Source: Megalobrama amblycephala (lineage: Eukaryota > Chordata > Actinopteri > Cypriniformes > Xenocyprididae). From it: DNA of 64,000 nt. This document shows, piece after piece, positions 1-12,088 of this stretch. Under the pieces are notes generated by a model, which was given only the letters and a program-made list of their open reading frames with translations, had not been told where the DNA came from and searched no databases. The stretch spans positions 16,684,914 to 16,748,913 of the forward strand of contig NC_063052.1 in NCBI RefSeq assembly GCF_018812025.1. Direction: 5' to 3'. Every line of letters begins with the position of its first letter. Within the stretch, counting starts at the first letter, position 1. A program made the translations under genes and the position numbers.

Positions 1-21
1 AAGAGTTGTGTCCTGAGCCCC

Positions 22-636
22 ATGGAGAAGCCTGTGAGCCCCAGTCAGCTGCGTCTGGAGCGCATACCCTCTGGTGTTCTAAAGGACTTGTTTAACACGG
101 CCACCAGCAGCTACAACACACTGCTGCAGAAAGAGTCAGATGCTCAGGAGAGCCCTAAAAGCTCCTCCTACAAGTGCCCCAAAAGAGTCTCCACGGCAAC
201 GCATCGTGACAGACCCCTACCGACCCTTGCGCCTCTCACAATGAGTGGGCTGGCTTTTGGTTGCAGAGACACCAGGCACGCTCAGTCTGTGTTCTCCTGT
301 TTCTCCACCAACAGTTCCAAGCAAACAAACAGCATCACTGTGCTGGGCAGTGCCATCCGTCTGTCCCCCTGCCCCATCTCCAGGCCCAAAAACGGCTGCC
401 CGGCTGGCACAAAACTTCCGCAACTTTCCAAAGTGCTCCCTACTGCACGTGATGGAGAGAACTCAATCAAGAAGCTGTGCATCCTCTCTGCCATAAAGCC
501 ATCCAACGTGGAGAAAGAGAAGGCCAGGTTTTTCAAATCAGACTTTAAATACAACCCTCAGTTTGAATACAGCAATCCTCTGCCTCCACAAGTACTAGCA
601 AAGCACAGCAATGCTTCAGACCGGTTCCTCACACAG
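22..636 (+). CDS. matcap2: MATCAP2 first visible coding exon
   Basis: Codes for residues 1-205 and ends in phase 0 at SDRFLTQ, followed by a GTAAGT donor at 637. The reading frame is open to position 1 (KSCVLSP before the Met), so the exon may extend further upstream. The last 56 residues are strongly family-like; the first 149 are rich in Ser, Pro and Thr and look disordered. Confidence 0.88.
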
Positions 637-3600
637 GTAAGTGCACAAACTCTCATAAATATCATATTAAGAGCTTATTTCATATCAATAAAGACATTTT
701 TGTTTACTGTAACTTGTGGTATCCATCATAATCTAGCATTATGCACAATGTGAGGACGAATGATTTCCCCATGCAGATTCTGGTTGAAGTAAGTCACACG
801 AATTTGCCACTCTGACCAACAGAATGGATTTTTTTTTGGCCACAAATTTTGGTTAATTTTCACTTATGTGACTGCACCACAAGTGTGCAAACAAATTCTT
901 GTCCAATGCCTTGCAATTGCACAGTCCCATTGTACATACTTCACACGTGTTCCTGCATTTGTGTGGCGATAACAAACCCCAGTACTCTAGGGGTCAATAG
1001 CATTTCCTTCAAATGTTTTCCTTCTGTGTTGACCAACAAGAATGTAAATCATACTTGTGTTGCATTATGATTGCATTTTGAAATATTTCATGTGAAAATC
1101 GTGCTAACTAGATCATGCTAACTAGAAGTGATTACATTCATGAACTTGCATAGATTATGTTTTGGGCCTTATACTAGTATGCACTAAAGGTATAAACTTC
1201 ACTAGCATGCCATTATTAGGACAGTACTTATTGCATTTTCAACTTTCGCACATGTTTGCATTTGCATGGAAGCGTTAACATCTAGCTAATTTCATTACCC
1301 TAAAATTCATAATTACTTGACTAAGATTCGTATTCTTTGCCACTTTTTACAACGGATAAAGTCAATGGAGAACCATCCCAACCACATAATCTTCCATTGT
1401 TCAAGGGATGGGTAATAGCAAAGACTATAGAATAACACAAGACGTGTCACTCGTATTGTTTTGAATGGGAGAAAGTGTAACGCGCAATATGGCAGAACAA
1501 GTCCCGCCTTCTAAATAAGAGCCAATCGCCGACTGGTAAAGTCATCGCGTCACTTCAGCGGCCGTTAGAATCACCGGTTTCTATAGAAACAGTCAGACGC
1601 GCGCCTCCAAAGAGAATTTAGGTCTGCGCATGCGCATTAGCTTGATCCAGCCTGAAAAATAGTTTTTTTTTTGTCATGATTTGTGCATTTAGAAACTAAA
1701 TTTATGAGCCGGTTGTTGTTAGATTTTGGAGAATTTGATGTTTCCCCATTCAAAGTGATTGCATGATGCCCAGGATGCCCGAGAGGCGTTTCAAAGATGG
1801 CCGCCGAGTGAAATGACTAGTATTTCCCCCTTAAAGGGACTTTGGTAATAGTAGATTGAAAATTATGCACTGTTGCACACTTCAAAAACTAGCCAAATAG
1901 TAATCTGGCAACATGTTCTCCAACCAGTACGCCTATATAGGTCATTTTTTACTTCCCTGAAATATGACCCATAGGAGCGTTTGCTAAAGTTGCGCTCCTA
2001 TCGACAACAAGACACTTTCATTTTAATGCATTGTTCCCTTTTATCTGCGTCATATTTCGGGTTTCGTGTAGCTCAATTGGCAGAGCTTTGCTATATATAA
2101 CAATATGCAATCATGTAATCATGCGATCGTGGGTTCGATCCCAGGGAATGCTTGTGCTCATAAAATGTAAATGCACTATAAATCACTAAGGTTAATTTTA
2201 GGGTTGAGGTGGGTGTAGTTGTTAATAAAAAAAAAAGAGTTTTACTAAATGGAAATAGGACAAATGGTGTAAAAAGTCCACACATTGCATTTTGATTGGT
2301 AACGACAGTCATACGTCATTTCATGACGACAGACGTAACACGACACTGTCATTATTTTTATGCCAGCTAGAGGGCGCATGACTTTAAAACATAAATATAG
2401 GTCGTAATAAGTTGTTTGTTTTTTTGTTTTTTTTTGGAGGACAGTCTCTAATCTGGACAACTTTAAGTCCCTAATATACTCAGGGCGTTGTTTTTTGTTG
2501 TTCGCTTAGAGGTAAAAAGAAATTTGAAGTACCTTTGCAGCAGTATACTGATACCGAACATCCCAACACCACCCATGCTGCTGGGAGCGACGTTTACATG
2601 AATATGTAAACATGTGCTGTGCACTTTCCTCTCAATAACAAAATAAACACACAACAATTCAGAGTCAATGACAATGACAGTGGAAGAAAACAGCAGTTCA
2701 GAAAGCATCTGATCGTAGCAATTTGGATATGTTTGCATGAACTCTGCAATTTGGCACTCGAATGGTCAAATCAAGTTTATTTTGCACTTTATACAGTATT
2801 AAACATGAAAAAAACAGTATCAGTGTCGCTTTCAATGAGAATTACAACTTTAAAGACAACGAGAGTACCTCAGAGCACACCTACCTATTACGTAATGGCC
2901 ACTGACCAGTGGTAGTTCAAAGGCGTTTACCAGCCAGAGCTAAATTTTCTGGAAAATGTTGCTTTGGCAACTGCTGAAACAAACTCTAAATAAACTTTAT
3001 TTTGGCCTTATTTAGTTTGAAATAACATCAAACTATTTTGTTTTGCAATTTTACTTGAAGTTAGCAGGGCCTTTAGCATACTTTTCTTGTGTTGTGGTAT
3101 GCACTAATGCTACCCTATTTAAGATGGCTAGTATTCAGGTTGAGATGCAACCTTTAAGTAATTAACAAATGCTATTATGTCAAGTGGCTTTATTGTCTTT
3201 TATTGCTCGCTTTGCTTTAAGAAGTATTTGGAAGAGAGTTAGCAGATGTACATAAGTACTCTGCCATGTTTGTCTGAGATCACTGAGCTGACCTGGCCTG
3301 AACTTGGTTAAAGTGCTGTAGTGTGCCAACAGTCACAGCAAATCTGCCATCAAGGTCTTTATTTCATTCTCTCCCACGTTCTGCCACATTTAGCACTTGC
3401 GTTTATTTCCCGTCATCCTTTTATGCTGATCTCTACTGCAAGGCTTTGTGCTATTCATTCACGTCCCGCAAGGTCACCATCTTCTAAATGAAATTAAATT
3501 GAATTACTCCTGAAAAGAAACTTTCTGATTCTTTAGTTCTGTACTATAAACCTGGATTAAGTTAGAAACAGGTGCATTAACTTTATAGCTGCATATGAGA

Positions 3601-6600
3601 CCGAGATCCAGCAGCTTAAAGCAATGTGCTATGTTTTGCCAACAACACAATCAGACTAATAAACCACTTTGAAGGATAAAGAGTTAATTAATGAAATTTA
3701 ATTCATTTTCCCGCTAGCTATTAATATAGCCAACACAGGGAGGGGAGTTTGGAAAGGGGTTGCAGAGCACTTTGTAAAGGGTGTCAGAGATCCCACGATA
3801 GTTTTCCTGGCTCAACTGGCTGCCAAATCCAATAACAACAACATAGCAAGTTATATTTTACCAACAGATTATAGATAATGTTTAAAAGAAAGTATAGTGG
3901 CTGTATTAGACTTTTGTGTGCTGGAACAGAGAATGAATGGAGTCATTTCAGACCATTATATTGATTATCTCAGAGTGCTGAGTTCACTGTGGATCACCCT
4001 CAGGCATGTCCTGATGGATCACAAATCAGTTCTCATAAATCCACACACACAGCCCCAGAGCCCCAACTGTGGCCTAGTTATTTACTGAGGTCTATACATT
4101 TATGACATAACAATTCAGCATTATATTGAGTCATGCTTCTGCAAGCATGTCTTATTTCACTTGTGCAGCCAGTGTTTCATCCCGAAGCACAAACAGCAAA
4201 GACAACAACAAACACAAAGAGTACCAAATATCAGTCCAACTATAATTCTAAAGCTAAAAAGGAAATTCTAAAAGGCAACCTTATTTACTTTGGCTACAAA
4301 AGGTGATCTTAAATACCTTGTTACTATGCTTGTTGAAAAATGGATTTTAGTAAAAATATCATAACCTTTTAACACATGACTGGTAATGTCTAATCAGTGT
4401 TGCCAAGTCCGCGGTTTTTCCCGCAGAATTGGGCTACTTTTACACTGTTGCTGCGGGTTGTTTTTCATGTCCATGGGTTGAATCGACCCAAAATAATGTG
4501 CTATTTAGTCCCTGGAATGTGGATTTTACCAGGGGAGCCCCGCCAAAAAAAACCTGAAATGCCATTGGGCTAGTTTTGAGAAGCAATTGGGCAGGTTTTG
4601 TTGTGAAAACCTGGCAACCCTGTGTCTAATTCATTGGTTCTCAACATTTTTGACTCAAAGGCCCCCCCATTATCAAACACAATATTCTAAGGCCCCCTTT
4701 ACATATGCTGTATTAATATAAAATGGTTAATTAAATGAATAATAATAAATTAACAAGGATTCTTTCTGTGATTCCAGAGGTTATGTTCTGTATCCCAGAA
4801 CTGTATGTTTTTCTGTGAAAATAATAGTTATTGAGGGCAAATAAAAGGAATATTATTTTAGAGTTTACATCTTGATTTTATGTTTTTATATTTTTAGTAT
4901 TTTAATTTAGATTAAAGTTGTATTTAAAATTGATTCATTTAAATACTACTATCTTGCGGACCCTTGTAAGTTTGCTAGGGTTCCCTAGTGGGCACCTGCT
5001 ACCTTTCTGAAGGCAGCATTTTATCCTAACGTATAAATACACATTAATTAGCATTATAGCTATAAATTAAATATATTAACACTTTTCCAAAATAATTATT
5101 TAAAGTTTTGTAAGGTAAATTTACATTAGAATCACTTCTCAAATTGACAAGGGGGTACCTGTTTTTCAACAGAATGACCTCTGGCATAGACAGGGAACCA
5201 TCTAAACCATCAATGAGCCCTTGCTTTGCTGAATTTATTTTTGTTCTAAAATGTTCTATAAGTTGCCTCCTATTGCCTATCACTGAGTGCTTGCTGATGT
5301 CTCAGGCTGTGAGGATCATGGAGTTGGCCCTACAGAAGTACGGCTCCTATGAGAAGTTTGAGCAGGCTACAGGAGGAAACCTCCTCACCAAGACCCGCAT
5401 CTGGTACCACGTCAAAAAATACATGGAGAAGGAAGGATGCATAGGAGAGGTGAGAGAGTGTGATAATTAGAAAGAAATGTTTAGATGGATATTCAAAGAT
5501 TTTAACTGCCCTTTTAAAGGGTTGGTTCATCCAAAAATGTAATTTCTGTCATTTATTACTCACCCTCATGTCGTTCCACACCTGTAAGACCTTTGTACAT
5601 CTTCGGAACACAAATTAAGATATTTTTGATGAAATCCCAGAGGTTTTTTTATCCTCAATAGAAAGCAACAAAATTACCACATTCAAGGTCCAGAAAAGTA
5701 GTAAAATCATTGCTAAAGGTGCCCTAGAACGTTCTTTCACAAGATGTAATATAAGTCTAAGGTGTCCCCTGAATGTGTCTGTGAAGTTTCAGCTCAAAAT
5801 ACCCCATAGATTTTTTTTAATTCATTTTTTTAACTGCCTATTTTGGGGCATCATTAACTATGCACCGATTCAGGCTGCGGCCCCTTTAAATCTCGCGCTC
5901 CCCCGCCCCCGAGCTCTCGACTATAATACAGTGCATAATCAAAGTTCACACAGCTAATATAACCCTCAAATGGATCTTTACAACATGTTCGTCATGCATG
6001 CTGCATTCATGCTTCGGATCATGTGAGTACAGTATTTATTTGGATGTTTACATTTGATTCTGAATGAGTTTGATGGTGCTCCATGGCTAAAGCTAACATT
6101 ACACACTGTTGAGAGATTTATAAAGAATGAAGTTGTGTTTATGAATTATACAGACTGCAAGTGTTTAATAATGAAAATAATGACGGCTCTCTTGTCTCCG
6201 TGAATACAGTAAGAAACGATGGTAACTTTAACCACATTTAACAGTACATTAGCAACATGCTAACGAAACATTTAGAAAGACAATTTACAAATATCACTAA
6301 AAATATTATGTTATCATGCATCATGTCAGTTATTATTGGTCCATCTGCCATTTTTCGCTATTGTTCTTGCTTGCTTACCTAGTCTGATGATTCAGCTGTG
6401 CACATCCAGACATTAATACTGGCTTGTGTAATGCCTTGAACATGGGCTGGCATATGCAAATATTGGGGGCGTACATATTAATGACCCCGACTGTTACGAA
6501 ACAGTCTGTGTTATGTTGAGATTCGCCTGTTTTTCAGAGGTTTTTAAACAAATGAGATTTACCTAAGAAGGAGGAAGCAATGGTGTTTGAGACTCACTGT

Positions 6601-9600
6601 ATGTCTTTTCCATGTACTGAACTCTTGTTATTCAACTATGCTAAGGTAAATTCAATTTTTGATTCTAGGGCACCTTTAAAATACTATTTTACCAATGTCT
6701 TTAATACCTTTCTGGACCTTGAATGATGGTAATCACATTGCTTTCTATGGGGGATAAAAAAAAACAAAATATCTTAATTTGTGTTCTGAACATTAACGAA
6801 GCTCTTACCAACATGAGGGTGAGTAAATAATGACAGAAATTTTATTTTTGGTTGAACTAACCCTTTAATTTAAACCAAAAATTAGAGAAAGATACAAAAC
6901 AATGTACACTGACGTTCAAAAGCTTGGGGTCAATAAGATTTTTATGTTTGTGAAATAAGTTCTTATGCTCACCATTTGATCAAAATACAGTAAAAACAGT
7001 AATATTGTCAAATATTACAATTTAAAATAACTTTTCTATTTTACATGATTTCACACAATCCTTCAGAAATCATTCTAATATGCTGATTTGCTGCTCAAAA
7101 CAGTTGAAAACAGTTACTATTATATTTTTTTGGATTTTATAAGATTCTTTGATGAATAAAAAAGAACAGCATTTATTTGAAAGAATCTTTTGTAACATTA
7201 TAAATGTCATTACTGTCACTTTTGGATCAATTTATTGCATCCTTGCTAAATAAAATGATGAATTTCTTTCAAAACAAATCTTACTGACCTTAATATTTTG
7301 AATGGTGGTGTAGTTTTTTTTTCATCTTGAGAGCATTATGAAGTTTAAATCTAGAAATTTCTCTCTGTAGATCGTGGTTCATCTTACTGATGACCTCCTG
7401 TCCAGAGCGTCTATGACTGTGGTGAACAGCAGACCTACACTGACCATTAACATCTCTACTGCTAGAGAGCAGTGGCTGGAGGGGATGCTGAGGCATGAAA
7501 TCGGTGTGTGTTTTTCTGTATGAGCATCTGATAGTCAGTTGAGGCTCATATTACATAACTGAATAGAATAGTGAGACCCATTCAAGACTTTCATGGTCCA
7601 CCAGCTCCACTCTCTTGTGTTCTGTACTTTGGATCGTGTCTCGGTCACCCCGTGAAAATCAGCCATCCGTGTTGACAACAGCTTGTGTTCCTGCTGTCAG
7701 GGACTATTACACCCAGAGCGTATCAGAGCTCAGTGTCAGGACCACAGTAATTACTCTCCCACGCTGTGTGTTCTCTGTCTCCTTCACTTTCTCTGCACAA
7801 AATTCAGTTTACTATAAATGCTTGCCGGTAAATTCGGCAGTACACTTTAACCATATATCAAAGACAACAGAAGTAATATATACAATATATATACAATATA
7901 TAAGTGTGAACTGAATGTTTTGTTCTCAGACTCTTAATTACATGTTAATAGCAATTAAATGAAAATGTATTATAGCTATTATTATAGTACATGCAATAAG
8001 CTGAACTTTTTAGAACTTTCTAAAAGTTTTTAGAAGAGTTTTTTGACCCACTGAAATAGGACTTAAATACATTTTCATTTGTAATCTCATTACTTCTATT
8101 GACTATGGTTAAAGTGTACTGCCGAATGTAATAATATACATCAAATGCAATAATAATCAAAATGTAATTTTGAATAGCACTCTAAAATGGTAAAGTACTT
8201 TACATGTGCTTTAGTATGTTAGTCGACACATCCAAATAAGTGTACTTCTTTAAAGACAAATGATTTTTAAAACACAATGATTTAAAAATTTAAGTAGTAT
8301 TAGTAAAAGTAGTACTTTAAAGTAATATTTTTAATTTGAAATTATTACGAAGTGTACATAAGCGTGTTAAGAAACAGTCATGAAAATGTATTCTCTTTAA
8401 GTACCCTTAAGTGGACTTTTAATTATTTTCTGCAAGTACACTTTGTTAAAAATATACTTTTACAAGTTGAAGTACACTACAAGTGCAATTAAAGGGTTAG
8501 TTCACCCAAAAATGAAAATTCTGTCATTTATTACTTACCCTCATGCTGTTCCACACCCATAAAACCTTCGTTAATCTTCAGAACACAAATTAAGATATTT
8601 TAGTTGAAATCCGATGGCTCAGTGAGGCCTGCATAGGGAGCAATGACATTTCCTCTCTCAAGATCCATAAAGGTACTAAAAACATATTTAAATCGGTTCA
8701 TGTGAGTACAGTGGTTCAATATTAATATTATAAAGCGATGAGAATATTTTTGGAGCGCCAGAAAAAATTAAATAACGACTTATTTAGTGATGGCCGATTT
8801 CAAAACAATGCTTCAGGAAGCATCGGAGCACAAATGAATCAGTGTATCGAATCTGCTGTTCAGAGCGCCAAAGTCACGTGATTTCAGCCGTTGGCAGTTT
8901 GACACGCGATCTGAATCATGATTCGATACACTGATTCATCTTTGCTCCGATGCTTCATGAAGCAGTGTTTTGAAATCGGCCATCACTAAATAAGTCGTTA
9001 TTTTGTTTTTTTGGTGCTCCATAAATATTTTTGTCGCTTTATAATATTAATATTGAACCACTGTACTCACATGAACCGATTTAAATGTGTTTTTAGTACC
9101 TTTATGGATCTTGAGAGAGGAAGTGTCCATTGCTCCCTATGGAGGCCTCACAGAGCAATCGGATTTCAACTAAAATATCTTAATTTGTGTTCTGAAGATT
9201 AACAAAGGTAAAATAAATGACAGAATTTTCATTTTTGGGTGAACTAACCCTTTAAGCACACTTCTTTTTCACAAGGGTAGACCGCAATGAGCTTAATCTA
9301 GGATCTTGGTAACTATTAATAATTAATACTTATTATAAAACTATTAATTTTGATCTTCTTTTGATCTTTAATTTTGATAAAGTTCCAGATTATTCTGGTA
9401 TTTAATTGGTAAAGTAAACCTTTGGCTCAGGTACGCACTACTTCCGCGGCATCAACAACAGTCACCAGCCGTGGGGCAGCTGCGGGAGCAGAAAGAAACA
9501 TGGTCTGCGGCCGATCAACCCCACTGAAGAGGGTCTGGCAAGTATCCACAGCGTGCTCTTCCGCAAGGACCCCACCCTGTGGCGCGCCGCCCTGCTCTAC

Positions 9601-10254
9601 TACACCGTCTACCAGGCAAGCCGCATGTCCTTCTCACAGCTGTTTCACAACCTGGGCCGATTCGTCCATGACCCCAATACACGTTGGGACTACTGTGTCA
9701 GAGCCAAACGAGGACAGACGGACACGGCACTTCCAGGTACCACATCCTGATTGTCAGAAATATGGACTTAATGACGTCTCACAGAACTATCATTGTGTTT
9801 ATACATGTAAATAATAAAATGTTTGTTCTTAAGGTTGTTTCAGTAAAGACCAGGTTTATCTAGATGGCATCTTGAAGATCCTCAGACACAGAGACAAGAT
9901 TGACTTCCAGCTGCTAATGGCTCTGGGAAAGGTTAGTTTGAAGTCAACATTCAAAACTAACCTTTATAAGATAAACAAAGTGTTACGCCCAAAACACACT
10001 GTATTTCAGAACGCATAAAATCGTCAGACTTTTGTGTGTGTGTGTGTGTGGTTGTCCAGGTGTCTTATGAGGATGTGGAGCGTCTGAAGGGTGTGGCTCT
10101 GATGGATCATGTGCGGATTCCTCATTTCCTGCAGGACCAAGTGCGCTACACAGAGCAGCTTCATAAAATCATGGAGGTCAATCAGTTAACCGATGAAGAG
10201 CTGTGTTCGATTATTCCTGAACATGTGACCTTTGATGGAAGGCTGTGTTGTTAG
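22..10254 (+). CDS. matcap2: MATCAP2 (KIAA0895 family) tubulin tyrosine carboxypeptidase, six exons
   Basis: Joining 22-636, 5306-5449, 7371-7503, 9431-9736, 9834-9931 and 10060-10254 gives one 1491-nt frame, 496 residues plus stop, with GT-AG introns and matching phases. Family members are metallopeptidases that remove the C-terminal tyrosine of alpha-tubulin. Residues 1-149 are low-complexity and poorly conserved. Conserved sequence begins at KKLCILSAIKPSNVEKEK (residue 150), and the catalytic domain carries HEIGTHYFRG (H295, E296, H300), followed by NPTEEG with E331 at the spacing of the third zinc ligand. The wording matches the KIAA0895 paralogue better than KIAA0895L. The frame stays open upstream of 22, so the true start may lie outside the window. 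The protein ends in Cys-Cys. Family assignment rests on remembered homologues. Confidence 0.93.
1419..1850 (+). repeat. Dispersed repeat family D, copy 1
   Basis: About 430 bp beginning near AAAGACTATAGAATAACAC and ending near AAGATGGCCGCCGAGTGAAA. It recurs at 14141-16110 (interrupted by a LINE) and in reverse at 52497-52943. No coding capacity seen; superfamily unknown. Confidence 0.75.
2069..2165 (+). repeat. tRNA-derived SINE
   Basis: Shows a pol III A box (TAGCTCAATTGG) and B box (GGTTCGATCCC) about 60 bp apart, as in the tRNA head of common cyprinid SINEs. The AT-rich middle is longer than in a functional tRNA and has no cloverleaf, so this is not a tRNA gene. The non-tRNA tail probably runs on to about 2200. 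Confidence 0.7.
4395..4622. mobile_element. hAT-type MITE with perfect 8-bp target duplication
   Basis: A 228-bp element with ends CAGTGTTGCC and GGCAACCCTG, flanked on both sides by TGTCTAAT (4387-4394 and 4623-4630). Eight-bp duplications and CAG-type ends are the hAT signature. Non-coding. Confidence 0.85.
4631..5010. repeat. Probable old hAT-derived fragment
   Basis: Starts near GGTTCTCAACATTTTTGACT followed by a C-rich stretch, a form typical of old hAT-type elements in vertebrates, and ends near TAGGGTTCCCTAGTGGG. No clean target duplication; weak call. Confidence 0.35.
5306..5449 (+). CDS. matcap2: MATCAP2 coding exon 2
   Basis: 48 codons in phase 0/0, from AVRIMELALQKYGSYEKFEQ to EKEGCIGE, with acceptor CTCAG at 5301-5305 and donor GTGAGA at 5450. 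It matches the helical segment before the catalytic domain in KIAA0895 proteins. Confidence 0.92.
5514..6868. mobile_element. TTAA-flanked fold-back element carrying a nested insertion
   Basis: Left arm from 5518 starts AGGGTTGGTTCATCC; the right arm ends GAACTAACCCT before TTAA at 6865. The arms stay complementary over roughly 190 bp. The same terminal motif occurs at 8489, 17566, 30883, 35694, 45428 and 50197. Angel-like fold-back elements of cyprinids look like this; the family name is from memory. Confidence 0.75.
5714..6678. mobile_element. Fold-back element inserted inside the 5514-6868 element
   Basis: Ends TAAAGGTGCCCTAGAA and TTCTAGGGCACCTTTA are inverted repeats, interrupting the outer arm near its CAAGGTCCAGAAA motif. 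Its interior is repeated in reverse at 44301-45030. Non-coding. Confidence 0.7.
6911..7305 (+). repeat. Dispersed repeat family Z, copy 1
   Basis: Begins near GTTCAAAAGCTTGGGGTCA and carries the internal phrases CAGAAATCATTCTAATATGC and AAAGAACAGCATTTATTTGA. Related copies lie at 25165-25345, 26765-27190 and 59880-60150. Common in cyprinid introns; class unknown. Confidence 0.65.
7371..7503 (+). CDS. matcap2: MATCAP2 coding exon 3
   Basis: 133 nt, phase 0 to 1, running from IVVHLTDDLLSRASMTVVNS to LRHEI plus the first base of a glycine codon. The zinc-binding helix HEIGTH is split by the following intron. Acceptor CTGTAG, donor GTGTGT at 7504. Confidence 0.93.
7829..8131. repeat. Fold-back repeat, about 300 bp
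   Basis: Arms around TTCGGCAGTACACTTTAACC (left) and GGTTAAAGTGTACTGCCGAA (right) are complementary. Between and after them lies AT-rich DNA containing repeated AGTAC motifs, up to the next element at 8489. Confidence 0.6.
8489..9255. mobile_element. Complete TTAA-flanked fold-back element
   Basis: A 767-bp near-palindrome between TTAA at 8489-8492 and 9252-9255. The ends AGGGTTAGTTCACCC and GGGTGAACTAACCCT match exactly, and the arms pair to a short centre near 8880. TTAA duplication suggests piggyBac-like mobilisation. No transposase. Confidence 0.85.
9431..9736 (+). CDS. matcap2: MATCAP2 coding exon 4
   Basis: 306 nt, phase 1 to 1. It completes the Gly codon and continues THYFRGINNSHQPW, then NPTEEGLASIHSVLF and WDYCVRAKRGQTDTALP. 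It holds the second zinc histidine and the Glu proposed as third ligand. Third positions are GC-rich, unlike the flanking introns. Confidence 0.94.
9834..9931 (+). CDS. matcap2: MATCAP2 coding exon 5
   Basis: 98 nt, phase 1 to 0, encoding GCFSKDQVYLDGILKILRHR followed by DKIDFQLLMALGK. The preceding intron is only 97 bp. Donor GTTAGT at 9932. Confidence 0.93.
10060..10254 (+). CDS. matcap2: MATCAP2 last coding exon
   Basis: 64 codons plus TAG, beginning VSYEDVERLKGVALMDHVRI and ending in Cys-Cys. The acceptor lies just after a TG run at 10034-10050, which forms most of its pyrimidine-poor tract; the preceding intron is 128 bp. Confidence 0.93.
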   Translation: MSYEDVERLKGVALMDHVRIPHFLQDQVRYTEQLHKIMEVNQLTDEELCSIIPEHVTFDGRLCC

Positions 10255-10648
10255 ATAGGAAAGAGCTGGTGTGTTAATGGGTGAATCTCACAAACCTGTC
10301 AAGGTCCTATTTCACTTAAAAAACTAAAGAAAGAAAGACCAAATTAAATATTTTTGTATTTTTAAGTTGTTTTTATGGCCCTTTCTGATTACTGTAATGT
10401 AAAGATTAATTATATTATATTAGAATTACCATTAACAATATTACAAAATATAAAAAAAAAAAAAAAAAAAAAAATCAGCATATATATATATAATTGGCAA
10501 AATTACTAATGTTTCAATGAAAAAAATATGAATAGTACACTTAACTTTTTCTCTAAATGCAAAATGATTTTTTTTTACTAATTTTGATTTTAGGGCGTCA
10601 TGTGACCCTGACATGTTTTCATGCGTTTCACCCTGGGGAGGATTGGAA

Positions 10649-10654
10649 AATAAA
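10649..10654 (+). terminator. Candidate MATCAP2 polyadenylation signal
   Basis: AATAAA about 395 bp after the stop codon, the first canonical hexamer I noticed downstream. No transcript evidence, and AT-rich DNA gives such hexamers by chance. Confidence 0.3.
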
Positions 10655-10939
10655 GATATCAGTCTATATAAGGGCCTGTGAAGCTTTATTTGCTTTTCTC
10701 TGGTAAATGTTAAACTTTTTTTAGGGAGCATTAAGACCCTTCTGAAGGTTCTCAGGATGTGTGTGTTGTCCTTTGAGTGGATACTGAAAAGAGAGGCCAA
10801 ATTACATAATTTTAAAAAATGCCAAATATGTTTATATATAATACAAGTTCTCTATTTCCTATTTTTTTTATTTTTTTTTTGTATGAGTTATAAACTCCTT
10901 GTGTGACATAAATGTTTACATCTTTGTGATGGCATGTAT

Positions 10940-12088
10940 TTAAAGGGGGGGGTATCACACATAGTTTCTGCCAATCTCATGTTAATCTTGAGTACCTATA
11001 GAGTATCTCCATATCTCCAAAAAGTCTTTAGTTTTATCATATTTATAAAAGACACACTGTACCGAGTCTTTCCGAAAACATCCGAGCACCATGAGGCGTG
11101 CCGTGTGAGCGGAGCTAAAGAGTGACGAGCACGCACAGCTTTTGCGTAGATCGTCTACAAGCTATCATATAGTCAGCTAAACAAATATATTTAAACACGC
11201 AATACATCATTGCATTATCCATGGATAACTTTTGAATCACTATAATGAATATAGCGTATAGTGAATGATGAATAATGAATTTATAAATGCACTACTTTCA
11301 TGTTGTTTACATTATATGCACTTAGGCGCCTATTGCCGACAAAACATTTGAAGCAGTTTTACTCACCATCTGCGGTACCGACTCATGACCGGGATCATTA
11401 TCGCTGTGACCACTCCATCTTTCAGTTTCAAACTATCTGTAAATCCAGCGCAGAACTGGGCCTTGTTTATAAAACCATAAGCGATCGGCGCTTATGGTTT
11501 TATAAACAAGGAGGGCTCGAGCAGCCATGGAAAAACACGAGATATTCTCCGTTCATTTTAACCAATAAAAAGTGATTGCAACTATCAATTTCTATGGTTA
11601 TTTTAATGACAAATATCGAGAGCGCATCAATGTAATGCGTGAGCACAAAACTCCCAGCTCCACTTAACGCTGGGTTCTTTGGGAAGCAAGGTTATCTTTC
11701 CCTCACAACCAAAAACACTTATTTGGTGACATTGTTGATTTCGTGGTCTAAAAAAAAAGTGATAAATCTTTCTCAAGCACATCCTGTGCAGCGCTGCCGA
11801 CGACTTCCGTAAAGCCGAACGAAGCGCGTTGATGGGCGTGCTCTTGCTCTCTCGCTCTGGTCGATGTGTGCGCGTGCGCTCTTCCAGGAGAAGTGCCCGT
11901 ACAAGGAATTCCGACCATTATGACGTCACACAGGCCCATACTCAAAAAAAAGATTGCGAAGTCTATGAGGATTTGGAAGAGTATTTTTGGCACAGAAATA
12001 ACTTTGGCCATGTTTAGCTTGAGAATCCAACTCTTTAATAGTGTAAATAAGTCAGAATGCATGAAATAGCATTATACCCCCCCTTTAA
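10940..12088. mobile_element. TTAA-flanked element with G-rich ends
   Basis: Runs between TTAA at 10940 and 12085 with ends AGGGGGGGG and CCCCCCCT followed by T. The interior has a perfect 23-nt hairpin at 11461-11511. No credible coding region. Confidence 0.65.
11461..11511. repeat. Perfect 23-nt hairpin
   Basis: Arms 11461-11483 and 11489-11511 are exact complements around a 5-nt loop (ATCGG). The core arm sequence reads TTTATAAAACCATAAGCG on the left. Confidence 0.85.

Larger units (their letters stand above)
637..5305 (+). other. MATCAP2 intron 1
   Basis: A 4.7-kb AT-rich intron between GTAAGT and a CAG acceptor. It holds a dispersed repeat (1419-1850), a tRNA-derived SINE (2069-2165), a 228-bp hAT-like element (4395-4622) and a fragment resembling another hAT end (4631-5010). 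In 2470-4380 I see no repeat family or exon. Confidence 0.8.

Noticed and set aside
2069..2165. Possible tRNA gene
   Set aside because: A and B boxes are present but the distance and middle sequence do not allow a cloverleaf; it fits a SINE head.
10441..10800. 119-codon minus-strand frame
   Set aside because: It lies in the MATCAP2 3' region, ends in a poly-Phe run from an A tract and has no protein-like features.
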